DNA from: Klebsiella pneumoniae | GTDB lineage: Bacteria; Pseudomonadota; Gammaproteobacteria; Eutrophobiales; Eutrophobiaceae | NCBI GenBank assembly: GCA_945878555.1 | Contig: CAMDWI010000012.1 | Coordinates: forward strand, 1-64,000 | Length of the DNA stretch: 64,000 nucleotides | Reading direction: 5' to 3' | Shown here: in pieces, positions 38,226-48,219 of the stretch | How positions within the stretch are numbered: position 1 is the first letter of the stretch | How the letters are laid out: each line of letters opens with the position of its first letter | The notes under the pieces: model-generated | What the model was told of the DNA's origin: nothing | What the model saw: only the letters and a program-made list of their open reading frames with translations | Databases searched by the model: none | Made by a program: the position numbers and the translations under genes

Positions 38226-41200
38226 GCCACCACCACCGTCACCACTGGCAGTGACGCTGACAGTATTAACAGGTGATGCTGAAGCGGGAGGTATAACACA
38301 ACTGCAAATCCCTGTATCTGGAACATCTACCGTTCCGGAACCACTGATATTACTGTCAGTGGACAGCAAGGTAGAACTTGTAATGTTAAGTGTGTAACTG
38401 GCTGTTGTCGGTGACTGTCCACAGGGTACGTTCAAACTTACTATCGCGTCTACCTTCCCTCCCGGCAGGACTTGATTGATAACCGGACTGGATCCCGTAA
38501 CCGGAATTGTTTTATAAATCCCCGTAACTTCTGCTTTGACATTTCGCGCAATATTCGGACCAGCATTATCAATTGCAACTTTAAAATCAAACCTGTTTGT
38601 ACCGGTACATTCTTGTATAGAAATATTTCCGGGAGAGACTGAATATTTCAACTGAGCGCAACTTGATGCCCCCCCGACAAAGACTGTCAACAGGGAAAGA
38701 TTATTACTCTCCCTGATGTCATTTGCGGTATATTCCGTTATCCTCGCATTATTTACAAAACATTGCTGCTGTTGATACTGAAGGGGTATTGCGGGTATCG
38801 TCAGAATAGCTGTCCTCCCACCCAGTAGTGATCCAACCAGCCATTTACCGGTTTCAGGGCTATATGTACCTTGACTGACAAAGGGTGCCATACCAGAGGG
38901 TATCTTCATTCCTTTGGGCAATAAATCAGTCACAACGATTCCTGATGCTGCCTGCGTACCATCATTCGTTACCTTAATCTGGAATTCCACAGGACTACCC
39001 GGAGTTGGAATTTGGGTGTTTACTGTTTGGGTAATTATCAGGTCGGTTTCCGAGCGCAGACCCAGAGGGTTAGTTCCGCTGTCAACCTCTGTATTATCGT
39101 CCTTACCATCATGATCGGTATCTGAATTATCTGCAGAAGTGCCCAGGATAAATTCTTCCAGATTTGCAAGACCATCCGCATCCCTGTCGCCAGAACTATC
39201 GTCGTTCAGCGGATCCAGGGAATTATTGACTTCATAATAATCCTGCATACCGTCATTATCCGTATCGGAATTTGTTACCGATGTACCCAGTTGAAATTCC
39301 TGCAGGTTGGTAAGACCGTCTGCATCCAGATCGGTGAAACTGTCGTACAACAGTGGATTCAGACCATTGGTGATTTCATAACTATCCGGAATACCATCAT
39401 TGTCGTCATCAATGTCTGCCGTATTACAAAAGGCATCATTATCCGTATTTAAATTCACAACGTCAGGATCCAGAGTGCAATTATCACTCGCATCAGAAAT
39501 ACCATCTCCATCAGCATCCAGACTCAACACATGCAATTCATGGCCGTAGGCAAGGGTGTCCGCGGAGAAATATAGTGAGTTATTAAACAGGGTAATGGCT
39601 GAACCAACCCCCAGAAACTGACGTGTCAGTTTTCTGGTATTTTCCCGGGTTCCATCCGTGCTCCATATTTGTCTGTTAGCAGTGGTTTCAGAGGTATGTT
39701 GCATCGCAGTGAAATAAAGGATTCCATTGGCAACCAGAAAGTTATTAGGTAATGAGGAGTAAGTGGGATTTACATGGCTGTTTATATCTTTTAATCGATA
39801 TGTCCCATAACTTGTGCCATCACTCCTCCAGAGTTCAACACCATGCTGACTATCCTCTGCACTGAAATACAGTATTCCGTTATAAACCGTCATATCGCCC
39901 CAACCCCAGGCATTGACGTTTTTTATTTTTAAAGTGCCATCCGTTGTACCATCTGTCTTCCACAAGCCATTAGGGGTCTTGAAATACAACTGATTGCCCA
40001 TAACAGTAAAGTTGGCCTGGGCAGTGAAAACGACACTGCCAGCCTTGACCAGAACAGTACCGTCTGAAGTGCCATCAGATTTCCATATACCAGTATAGGT
40101 TGCGCTTGCCGGAGATTGCGCTGTGAAATAAAGTTCGTTGTTATAGATAATCAATTCGCGTGGAAATGACGAAGCTGTACCAGGATAAATGTCTTTGATC
40201 AGTGTTGTGCCAGAATCCGTCCCGTCCGATTTCCATAATTCAACTCCGGCAGTATCATCATTCGCTGCAAAATACATATAGTTTCCAAGCACCACAAACT
40301 TTGGACTGGAGTAAAATGAGATGTCTTTTACCAGTCCGGTGCCAGCTTCAGTGCCATCTGTCACCCATAATTTTTCGGAATAATTGGTTGCGGATGCAGC
40401 AAAATACAGCTTTCCGTCAAGTACAGCGGATAAGTCCAACCGAACTGTGCCTGAGGAAAAATCCTTGACCCGTTCATGCACGCCGGTTAGACCGTTAATC
40501 TTCCATAAGGACTTCTGCCCACCGCCAACGTAGTAGAGATCATTATTAAAGAGAACAAATTCATTACTATAGTAGTCAATAGTATTACCTGAAGGTACAA
40601 CATCCGACACGGAACCGTCCGACTTCCATAAGTCTGAATCTATCTGGATATAAAGGGTGCCATTAAATCCGGCTATCTTTCTGATATCCGTGCCCAGCGT
40701 GGTATTTTTGATATCTTTCAGAACACCGGTCCCGGCAGAGGTGCCGTCCGAGACCCACAGTTCCCGCCCGATTATGCTATCGTTTGCAGTAATCAACAGA
40801 TGATTATTGATGCTGGCGAAAATAAACGCATACGACGATTCGACTCCTGGAAAAATGTCCTTTAACAGGGTGGTCCCTGCCTCCGTACCATCTGATTGCC
40901 AGAGCTCTTGACCTGTCGATCCATTGTCATAACTGAAATAAATCTTTCCATTACCTGAAGTCAGGTTGCCATATACATTCGAACTCGGCCCACTCTTTAT
41001 GTCCTTGACCAGTACTGTCCCGGCTTCAGTACCATCCGATTTCCATAACTCCTGACCGGTTGAGTCATCATAACCGAGAAAAAATAATGTATCACCTGCG
41101 ACCTTAAGCTGGCCTGCTTCAATATCCTTGACCATAGAGGTCCCGGCTTCCGTGCCATCAGAACTCCATAATTGATAGTTAAAAAATTGACCGTTAATAC

Positions 41201-44200
41201 TGCTACTGGCCGCAGAAAAAAACAGTCTTCCATTAAATACAGTCAGACTGTATGGATTTGCATCTTCACTGCCCGGATTGATGTCCTTGACCTGATGTGT
41301 CCCGACTACCGTTCCATCAGAAACCCATAACTCATTTCCTGCTGGACTCTCCGCCGTAAAGAACACCAGATCATTAAACCGGATAAAGTTGTTGATTGAT
41401 GAATTGGCCGGCCCCGGTAGTATATCCTTGAGCAGAACAGTACCTGCCTCCGTGCCATCACTTACCCATAATTCCCTGCCGGTATCGGCGGATGTAGCCT
41501 GGAAAACGAACCGGTTTCCTGCTACAAAAAAATCGGTCGGACCTGAGCCATTACTTCCTGGCACTATGTCCCTGATAATTTGCGTACCACCGGGTGTGCC
41601 ATCCGATTGCCAGAGCTCCCAACCTTGATTGTCTGTTTCGGCGGTAAAAATGAGTTTTTGATTAAAGGCTGTCATGCCGAAAAGTTTCAGTCCTCCTGTT
41701 GATGAAGGGGCAGGATCAAACAGGAACCTTGAACCTGCCGTTGTACCATCTGATGCCCACAAACCTTCGGCGGGTCCCGATGGACACCAGAAAAATACGA
41801 TATTACCAACTGCCTTTATCGGATCCGTTCTACCTGTATTACCACCCGGCCAACAATCGACTACGAGCTGAGTACCTGCTCCAGTGCCATCAGATCTCCA
41901 CAACGTATCGCCTTGTGCAAAAAAGGTATTCGTGTCCCCCCTTGTGGCATGATCATAATCAAAGCCGGGTTTTATCAGTAGTGTCCCTGCCTCTGTACCG
42001 TCAGTTCTCCATAAAGACAAGCCATTTTCCCTGTCCTGGGCCAGAAAATAAACGAAACTCCCCTCATTAAAATACATCTCGGGATTCGAACCGGGGTTGG
42101 TAGTATTGATGTCATCAATCATCACCGGAATACTGGATACGGGGTAATCACTGGCATTGTTTATACCTGTGCCTGCGAGATATTCGGCATTATTTGAATA
42201 CCCGTCTCCATCATGATCCCCATTAATGTCAAACCCGTTGAATGGATCCAGACCATTAGCCAGCTCAGTATGATCGGGTATGCCATCATTATCATCATCG
42301 GAGTCGAGATTATTGGTAATGCGGTCACCATCGGCATCATTGTTACCGTATATTTTCAGCGACCAGGACTCGAATGTTCCCGTATCGTCACTGAACTGAT
42401 CTGTGACCTTTAAAGTCCAGAGACCTGCCGATACTTCATGCAGATGCATCGAGGTACCAAATGTCCAGTGATCATATCCTGTCCCGGGATCAAAACGTGG
42501 AGTACCAAGTATTGATATTGTCCCGTCCGGGGAAATCAGATCTATCTGGAGATCACCTCGAAACGTATGATCTGTCGAGGTAAATGTCACTTCAACGTAT
42601 TCTACGTTAATGGATTCCTGGATATTTATTGAACTGGATACCCCGGTTGAATTATTGTCTGGAATTGATATAAACGGGCTGGCATTTTTGTCTATGATTA
42701 TTTCGGGGCCGGCTGATAACCAGTGTTCGGCCATACGCACTGCGATCTCTGCATTCACGAGGCCAAACCCGAATTTATGATTGACCGCGTATCCCGCTCC
42801 ATTGATGGCCCAGCCGTTATCTGTGGGGTCGACCTGAGTCGCTGACAATGCCAGGATCTTCTGTACATCCCTCCAGGTCAATTCTGGATTGGCCTGCAGC
42901 ATTAAGGCTATGACACCGGATACAATTGGCGCTGACGCCGAGGTGCCACCAAATGTACTTGTATAGTTACCGGCTTCATATCCTTCAGCACCCGTCCTGT
43001 CAGTAGTCTGTATTCCCGCGCCACCACCATCAGAAGGGGCACTGACAATCAAACAGGAACACGGTTCTGAATAATTTGCCTCAGTTCCCTGATCAGTAGT
43101 CGCACCCACCGCAATGGTATAGCGAGAATTGGCATACCCGTCATAATTACCGTTATCATTCAACTCTCCTCCATTCCCTACTGCCCATACATAGATGCTG
43201 CCTGCACCACCCCGGCCAGTCATAACACCATTTTTTATTGCCGCTTTGGTCAATTCACCCGGGCCGTCAAGGGTTAGAGCGATATCAACCGGGCCCCAGC
43301 TGTTATTATAAATATCTACAACTTGCGTACTCTTGCTCAGGGCAGATGCTTCACTTGCTTCGGTCGTATTAGGGAGCAATCTGTACCCAACCATGCCTGC
43401 TTCGGGAGCAACTCCTGAAACGCCAGTCAGATTATTTCCCTTGGCCGCAACCAGGCCAGCGACAGAAGTACCGTGATCTCCGGCAGTCGGATCCTCGTCC
43501 ATATCTATAAAATCATAACTTTGGCCCAACACGATATTCTGATATAAATCCTCGTGATTAATCTCAAGTCCATCGTCAACTATTGCCACGACCTCATTGG
43601 AAGATCCTTTGTACGTATCCCAGATATCAATGACATTAATATCTTCAAAGGCAACGCCTCCCGTCTGACCAGAGTTGATTAAATGCCATTGATTGTTTAT
43701 CAAGGCATCATTCGGTATGACCCTTGACACTCTTTTGTTGATCCAGTTTGGGTAGGAAAACAAGACTTCACCTGATTCATAAATTTCATTCGCAAGTTCC
43801 AGGCTGTCGCGCGCTTCATCCCGCTGTTTTACCTTGTATACATTTTTTGCAAATGAAAACTTTTCAATGATTTCAAGATTTCTATCTTCAAACCATTCAA
43901 TAATCCTTGCTTCATTCCAGTCAGGCCTGAAATGAATAATCAATTCTCCTGAAAGTAACATCCAGTCATCTCGTGACCAGATATCCTGGCTATAGATCAG
44001 ACTGACAGTTTTGATAGACCGTCCTTTCCTTAACTCTTCCAATTTATCACTCAAGGGACGGGCATTATCCATGTCGGGAACTCTATACCGGGTTATATTG
44101 TTATCGATTTCAGATACAACCGATAATCCCGGCTCTGATGCTCTCAGCATCTCGAGTTGCGTACTTTTACTGACAGGAGTGCTTCTGTAGTGGATAACAG

Positions 44201-44399
44201 CCAGTTCGTTTTTAACTGCCGTGATCTGCTTTTTTATCGTTCCATCATACCAATACCTGATCTGATCATTTGAAGTCAGGGTGTTTAATTCGACAGCAAA
44301 ACCCTGATTTGTCCAGAGGATCAGGAGAAGAAGCACAGGGAGAATTCGGGGAAGGGTTATACCTGACATGCATGACAGCCCAAGACCGTTCATAATCAA
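37908..44399 (-). CDS. Giant secreted S8 (kexin-like) protease with P domain, ELWxSDGT repeats, TSP3 Ca-binding repeats and CFI-box C-terminus
   Basis: Triad: VVAIVDDGLEINHEDL (D), GDHGTSVAGLVAAKG (H), GGTSASAPIVSGVIALM (S); P/homoB domain YVEVTFTSTDHTFRGDLQIDLISPDGT...FESWSLKIYG; many ELWxSDGTxAGTxLxKDI units; DxDxDGxxD repeats; CFIATAAYGSYMHPYVVELRIFRDN. Confidence 0.93.
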   Translation of the reverse strand: MIMNGLGLSCMSGITLPRILPVLLLLILWTNQGFAVELNTLTSNDQIRYWYDGTIKKQITAVKNELAVIHYRSTPVSKSTQLEMLRASEPGLSVVSEIDNNITRYRVPDMDNARPLSDKLEELRKGRSIKTVSLIYSQDIWSRDDWMLLSGELIIHFRPDWNEARIIEWFEDRNLEIIEKFSFAKNVYKVKQRDEARDSLELANEIYESGEVLFSYPNWINKRVSRVIPNDALINNQWHLINSGQTGGVAFEDINVIDIWDTYKGSSNEVVAIVDDGLEINHEDLYQNIVLGQSYDFIDMDEDPTAGDHGTSVAGLVAAKGNNLTGVSGVAPEAGMVGYRLLPNTTEASEASALSKSTQVVDIYNNSWGPVDIALTLDGPGELTKAAIKNGVMTGRGGAGSIYVWAVGNGGELNDNGNYDGYANSRYTIAVGATTDQGTEANYSEPCSCLIVSAPSDGGGAGIQTTDRTGAEGYEAGNYTSTFGGTSASAPIVSGVIALMLQANPELTWRDVQKILALSATQVDPTDNGWAINGAGYAVNHKFGFGLVNAEIAVRMAEHWLSAGPEIIIDKNASPFISIPDNNSTGVSSSINIQESINVEYVEVTFTSTDHTFRGDLQIDLISPDGTISILGTPRFDPGTGYDHWTFGTSMHLHEVSAGLWTLKVTDQFSDDTGTFESWSLKIYGNNDADGDRITNNLDSDDDNDGIPDHTELANGLDPFNGFDINGDHDGDGYSNNAEYLAGTGINNASDYPVSSIPVMIDDINTTNPGSNPEMYFNEGSFVYFLAQDRENGLSLWRTDGTEAGTLLIKPGFDYDHATRGDTNTFFAQGDTLWRSDGTGAGTQLVVDCWPGGNTGRTDPIKAVGNIVFFWCPSGPAEGLWASDGTTAGSRFLFDPAPSSTGGLKLFGMTAFNQKLIFTAETDNQGWELWQSDGTPGGTQIIRDIVPGSNGSGPTDFFVAGNRFVFQATSADTGRELWVSDGTEAGTVLLKDILPGPANSSINNFIRFNDLVFFTAESPAGNELWVSDGTVVGTHQVKDINPGSEDANPYSLTVFNGRLFFSAASSSINGQFFNYQLWSSDGTEAGTSMVKDIEAGQLKVAGDTLFFLGYDDSTGQELWKSDGTEAGTVLVKDIKSGPSSNVYGNLTSGNGKIYFSYDNGSTGQELWQSDGTEAGTTLLKDIFPGVESSYAFIFASINNHLLITANDSIIGRELWVSDGTSAGTGVLKDIKNTTLGTDIRKIAGFNGTLYIQIDSDLWKSDGSVSDVVPSGNTIDYYSNEFVLFNNDLYYVGGGQKSLWKINGLTGVHERVKDFSSGTVRLDLSAVLDGKLYFAASATNYSEKLWVTDGTEAGTGLVKDISFYSSPKFVVLGNYMYFAANDDTAGVELWKSDGTDSGTTLIKDIYPGTASSFPRELIIYNNELYFTAQSPASATYTGIWKSDGTSDGTVLVKAGSVVFTAQANFTVMGNQLYFKTPNGLWKTDGTTDGTLKIKNVNAWGWGDMTVYNGILYFSAEDSQHGVELWRSDGTSYGTYRLKDINSHVNPTYSSLPNNFLVANGILYFTAMQHTSETTANRQIWSTDGTRENTRKLTRQFLGVGSAITLFNNSLYFSADTLAYGHELHVLSLDADGDGISDASDNCTLDPDVVNLNTDNDAFCNTADIDDDNDGIPDSYEITNGLNPLLYDSFTDLDADGLTNLQEFQLGTSVTNSDTDNDGMQDYYEVNNSLDPLNDDSSGDRDADGLANLEEFILGTSADNSDTDHDGKDDNTEVDSGTNPLGLRSETDLIITQTVNTQIPTPGSPVEFQIKVTNDGTQAASGIVVTDLLPKGMKIPSGMAPFVSQGTYSPETGKWLVGSLLGGRTAILTIPAIPLQYQQQQCFVNNARITEYTANDIRESNNLSLLTVFVGGASSCAQLKYSVSPGNISIQECTGTNRFDFKVAIDNAGPNIARNVKAEVTGIYKTIPVTGSSPVINQVLPGGKVDAIVSLNVPCGQSPTTASYTLNITSSTLLSTDSNISGSGTVDVPDTGICSCVIPPASASPVNTVSVTASGDGGGGGGGGCFIATAAYGSYMHPYVVELRIFRDNVLMKSSPGREFISLYYKYSPPLAEYISEHEAARIFVRFLLTPLVFVLAYPLIVLLVFFMVGLIFYLKTKSIRVRFR
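39060..39515 (-). repeat. Thrombospondin type-3-like Ca-binding repeats (coding)
   Basis: DADGDGISDASDNC, DDDNDGIPDSYEITNGLNPLLYDS, DLDADGLTNLQEFQLGTSVTNSDTDNDGMQDYYEVNNSLDPLND, DRDADGLANLEEFILGTS. Confidence 0.85.
39520..42090 (-). repeat. Tandem ELWxSDGT repeat block (coding)
   Basis: Repeated ...G.LYFSA.....G.ELWVSDGTEAGT.LVKDI.PG... units, about 45-55 aa each. Confidence 0.88.
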
Positions 44400-44535
44400 T
44401 CTTCCTTCAGGATTGCGAGTTATGGAGACTGCTTGTTATATTTGTTATATCAGTACTATAAAGATGTCACTGCCTGCACATACATAAACTCATACAAGAA
44501 CAAATTGTTTTCGCCAATAATTTGGTTAATTTTTA

Positions 44536-45225
44536 TCAACGCGAGGGGCCTCGCGATTCCCTGGCGGATCTGTTCCGGATCCAGTTTGGATATGAAAACT
44601 TCACATCCCCCGACTCGTATATTTCATTTGCAATATCCAGACTAGTCCGGGCATTATCAACTTGTATAACCCTGTAGGCATTCCGGGCAAATGAAAATTG
44701 TTCTATGATGCTTAAATTCTTGTCCACAAACCATCTGGTTATTTCTGGTTCAGTCCATTCAGATTTAAAATGAATAATCAGTTCACCTGAAAGTAGCTGC
44801 CAGTCCCTTGTTTGTTTACTGTCCTGGTAAAATAGAGGGCTTATATTTTTAATGTTTGATATTTGTTTTAATTTTTGTACCGTCCCGGTCAGGTCATTGA
44901 CATTTTTTATCTCTGGAATTCCAAGATATATTATTTTATTTTCCTGTTCTATTACAGTGGATGCACCCGGCATCTGTTTTCGCAATATTTCAGCCAATGC
45001 CTGTATATCTTCACTCCTGATCTTATCCGGGATAATTGCCACTCTGTTAATGGTAAACCAGAGGTTTTTTTTTATATTCCCGTCATACCAGAACGTCTCC
45101 TCTAAAACTGGAGGGCTATTGATCGAAGGCTGGGCAAAACATGAGGTAACTATGGGAAGGTATAATAGTGACGATATCAACCATTGTATTCTGGAGATGA
45201 CCCTGCGAGGCTGGATATTACGCAT
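44536..45225 (-). pseudogene. Truncated paralogue of the 37908-44399 protease (propeptide region only)
   Basis: WQLLSGELIIHFKSEWTEPEITRWFVDKNLSIIEQFSFARNAYRVIQVDNARTSLDIANEIYESGDVKFSYPNWI matches WMLLSGELIIHFRPDWNEARIIEWFEDRNLEIIEKFSFAKNVYKVKQRDEARDSLELANEIYESGEVLFSYPNWI of the neighbour, then a stop before the catalytic domain. Confidence 0.85.
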
Positions 45226-45381
45226 TATTAATTGTCCACTGGATCTGGATATTCTATTTATCTGAAATAGGTACATCTCTCGAGAAGATGTAAACCAGTC
45301 AAAGGAATTACAACGTCTGTCGACTGGATCCATGCCAGATGGCGGTGGTTGTAGTCATCACCTAGCCAGTCTCTTACCTCA

Positions 45382-45520
45382 TTTTCCCTGATAACTGGGA
45401 AAATACAGGGAAATTGTATAATTATCAGCCCTCAACTTCACAAATTATCAGTAAAATCCCGCAAATATTTAATTATTTATCACCCTATTAACGAAAATAA
45501 CAGGGAATTATCAGGGATTA
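45382..45520. repeat. MITE-like element with near-perfect terminal inverted repeats
   Basis: TTTTCCCTGATAA (45382-45394) versus TTATCAGGGATTA (45508-45520), 11/13 complementary; internal TTTTCCC-N8-GGGAAAA and CAGGGAA motifs. Confidence 0.5.
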
Positions 45521-45716
45521 ACAGAATATATGCTTAACGTTGTCATTGCTGGTTATATATTTGCGCTGATGAGATCCAGCAAGACATATTTAGCAACATC
45601 AAAGTTTGCTCTCACTAAATGCTGGAACCATGATTTATATCAAGTAGTAACTTATCCATAGTCTATATTCTATATGGAGATCAACCACGACTATCTGAGA
45701 ATAAAAGGAAGCATTT

Positions 45717-46001
45717 ATGACATCAAAATCTACTCCCTATTTACCGGCCATGTTTGCCACCTGCATGCTGTTCATGGTGCTTTACAGCCTTTGCGCCGCC
45801 CTTTGGATATTTTTTCCAAATTTGGCAGGCCACGCGATGCTGGAAATAATCTTTCCCAGCTTCAAACTACTGGATGTGGCGAATTTTTTTTATGGTATGT
45901 TTATGAGCGCGATATATGGCTGGTTCGTGGCAGTTGTATTTGTCTTCTTTTACAACCTGTGGCCAAAACTAGCACGCATACTTCTAGGAGGTAAAGCATG
46001 A
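45717..46001 (+). CDS. DUF5676-like small membrane protein
   Basis: LPAMFATCMLFMVLYSLCAALWIFFP ... FFYGMFMSAIYGWFVAVVFVFFYNLW; two TM segments. Confidence 0.65.
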   Translation: MTSKSTPYLPAMFATCMLFMVLYSLCAALWIFFPNLAGHAMLEIIFPSFKLLDVANFFYGMFMSAIYGWFVAVVFVFFYNLWPKLARILLGGKA

Positions 46002-46209
46002 ACTTTGAAGTTCTGACCCATCGCGTTCTTAATATTAATGAAGTTTCTTTCGAGGTTGTGGGAAGAATAAAGACATGAAAGCTCCTTTCGGCAACTAATA
46101 TCGAAGCTGGCCTGTCATATTGTTATGTTTCCCGCGAAACTATTTCAGAAACAGAACCCAGCATCTACTTAGTTAACACAAACTCTGACTATTAAAGAAG
46201 GTAAAGACA

Positions 46210-46620
46210 ATGAAAAACTTATTAAAACTTGGCCTATTGGCAACCCTGTTTACAGTTCTTACTTATGCGAATGCACAGGAAAATGCCATGCCGCAGAAAG
46301 AATCAATGATGCAATGCCCGATGATGGAGGATATGACTTCGTTGCAAAAAGACATGGGCAGTATGATGGGCGAAATGGGGGGTATGTTGGAAAGCATGCC
46401 CAATCCGGTTATGAAAGAGCGCATGCAAGCGATGCATGATCATATGGCAACCATGATGGCACAGATGCAGAAAATGCAGGAAGGCATGGATAGCATGATG
46501 AAAGACGGTATGATGGGCGGGTCGATGATGCAAGGTGACAAAATGGACAGCAAAAGTATAAACGACGCTCCCGTCGTTGTTACCCCAGAAGATCATAAAG
46601 AGCATCATCCAGACAAGTAG
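46210..46620 (+). CDS. Met-rich secreted protein, candidate periplasmic copper binder
   Basis: Signal peptide MKNLLKLGLLATLFTVLTYANA; dense Met motifs (MGSMMGEMGGMLESM, MQAMHDHMATMMAQMQKMQEGMDSMM, MMGGSMMQGDKM). Confidence 0.7.
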   Translation: MKNLLKLGLLATLFTVLTYANAQENAMPQKESMMQCPMMEDMTSLQKDMGSMMGEMGGMLESMPNPVMKERMQAMHDHMATMMAQMQKMQEGMDSMMKDGMMGGSMMQGDKMDSKSINDAPVVVTPEDHKEHHPDK

Positions 46621-46791
46621 CAATAATGTAAACAACGTAGAAACCGAAGTCCTGGAATATTTAGTGAGCCAGGAACATTGGAGTCACGTCTATAAAGCAA
46701 AACGGGGACCAGACCTGAGTCAGGATGATGCCAGTGTTTTCTTTTGAGAACATACGTGAGCAAACTCCCACAGATGCGTCAGTGATGGAAG

Positions 46792-48189
46792 TTAACTTGT
46801 CAGTGCCGTACCCTGCTGTGCAAGCATCCGCTCGATAGATTCGATTCCACAAGTCAGATCTTCATCCGGGATATTATATACCGGCGCAAAGCCACCCCCA
46901 GGTGTACGGAAGTTGGTAGTCTGCCCCTGATACAGGCGTGCCGCTGTCCATTGTACTTGACCGTCGTAGACGTAATTTCGGATATCAAACTTCAACAGTT
47001 CAGGATTATCCTTGGTCCCGCTTACCCGTTCGCCCGGCGTAATAATCGCCTGTGCAACATAGTCACCTGCCAGAATATCTTCCCAGACGCGCTTGGTTAT
47101 TTTGTCGCCGCGATAGGCTGCACGGCTACCATACCCGGCAGTAGGTTTGAAAAAAAGGTGACGGCGTTCACGCCATAGTCGCTCACCATACTTTCTGTCC
47201 ACGACTTCTGTGTGCGGAATATTTGCCAGCAGAACATCCTGAATATCGTGCGGCACACCGAACTCCTGTAATTTTGCGGGATCGCTGAACAGCACCAGAT
47301 TACGCTTGTCAGCATACAATGCGTGCGCTTGAGGATGCGGCGTCAGGACCACGGCGTGCTGAAGGTAGGCCGTGCGTAAAGTTGCACTGGCCGGCGCCTC
47401 TAGCAGGAAGTCGGTCAGCCGATTGTAGACCAGATCGATTGCGATATTTTGATGCCACAAGACGCCTTCATGTAATCGTAGTGCGGATGGATCTACGATC
47501 AGAGCCTGCAAACCATAGCGCTGAAACAGTTGTTGAAATAACAGAAATTCCGGATACAGATACTGTTGTTCGGGAGCTTCGTCCACGATGGCAATGGTAC
47601 GCAACGGCCGGTCGCGCATACTTAGACGCCATTCGGCCTGAAACATATCAACGATGTTCTGTTCAAGCGCTGCAGCAGTCGCCGAGGTCGAAACAATTTC
47701 TTTCATGACTCCACAACATGCATGCTGCGCACGGGCCAATACGGCATTCAGCATCGCTCCGCCCGCATTAGTATTGATCTCGATGAGTCCGATGCTGTCG
47801 TCGTGCAGGTGGAAATCGTAACCGAAAAATACGCCCTTCGCACCACCCGGATCGTGTCTTGCTATGGCTCCTGCATTGGCGAAAATATGATCATGATAGG
47901 CCGGTAGCGCCACAACTGACTCTACTGCGCGCACCACGGTTGCCATGCGCTCGATGTGACTGGCAGAAACGAACACGGGACGCGCAGAAAAAAGGTATGG
48001 GCATCGTTGTTCGATAAGCGTAAATAACCCGGGTACTTGTAGTTCTGACATTAACGCGTTTTTAAGTGCGCCATCCTCCAGGCTGATACAGAAACACTTG
48101 CTATTCAACATTTCAATCGCTTGATCTGCGACCTTAGTTCCACAGGTTACACAGGTCGATGTCGTATTGGTTGGTATTTTCTCATTCAT
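46792..48189 (-). CDS. ATP-grasp-like protein of unknown function
   Basis: FKPTAGYGSRAAYRGDKITKRVWEDILAGDYVAQAIITPGERV ... LLKFDIRNYVYDGQVQWTAARLYQGQTTNFRTPGGGFAPVY; N-terminal CVTCGT. Confidence 0.6.
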   Translation of the reverse strand: MNEKIPTNTTSTCVTCGTKVADQAIEMLNSKCFCISLEDGALKNALMSELQVPGLFTLIEQRCPYLFSARPVFVSASHIERMATVVRAVESVVALPAYHDHIFANAGAIARHDPGGAKGVFFGYDFHLHDDSIGLIEINTNAGGAMLNAVLARAQHACCGVMKEIVSTSATAAALEQNIVDMFQAEWRLSMRDRPLRTIAIVDEAPEQQYLYPEFLLFQQLFQRYGLQALIVDPSALRLHEGVLWHQNIAIDLVYNRLTDFLLEAPASATLRTAYLQHAVVLTPHPQAHALYADKRNLVLFSDPAKLQEFGVPHDIQDVLLANIPHTEVVDRKYGERLWRERRHLFFKPTAGYGSRAAYRGDKITKRVWEDILAGDYVAQAIITPGERVSGTKDNPELLKFDIRNYVYDGQVQWTAARLYQGQTTNFRTPGGGFAPVYNIPDEDLTCGIESIERMLAQQGTALTS

Positions 48190-48219
48190 ACTGGTTTCTT
48201 CCAGATCTGCAATCCAGAC

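Noticed and set aside
39520-42090. Periodic DNA repeats, considered as CRISPR or minisatellite array
   Set aside because: Repeats are coding ELWxSDGT units in a continuous ORF, too long and too divergent at DNA level for CRISPR.
46303-46635. His-rich minus-strand ORF (MFTLLLLVWMMLFMIFW...HHGCHMIMHRLHALFHN)
   Set aside because: It is the reverse complement of the Met codons (ATG/CAT) in the plus-strand Met-rich gene, so the His-richness is an artefact.
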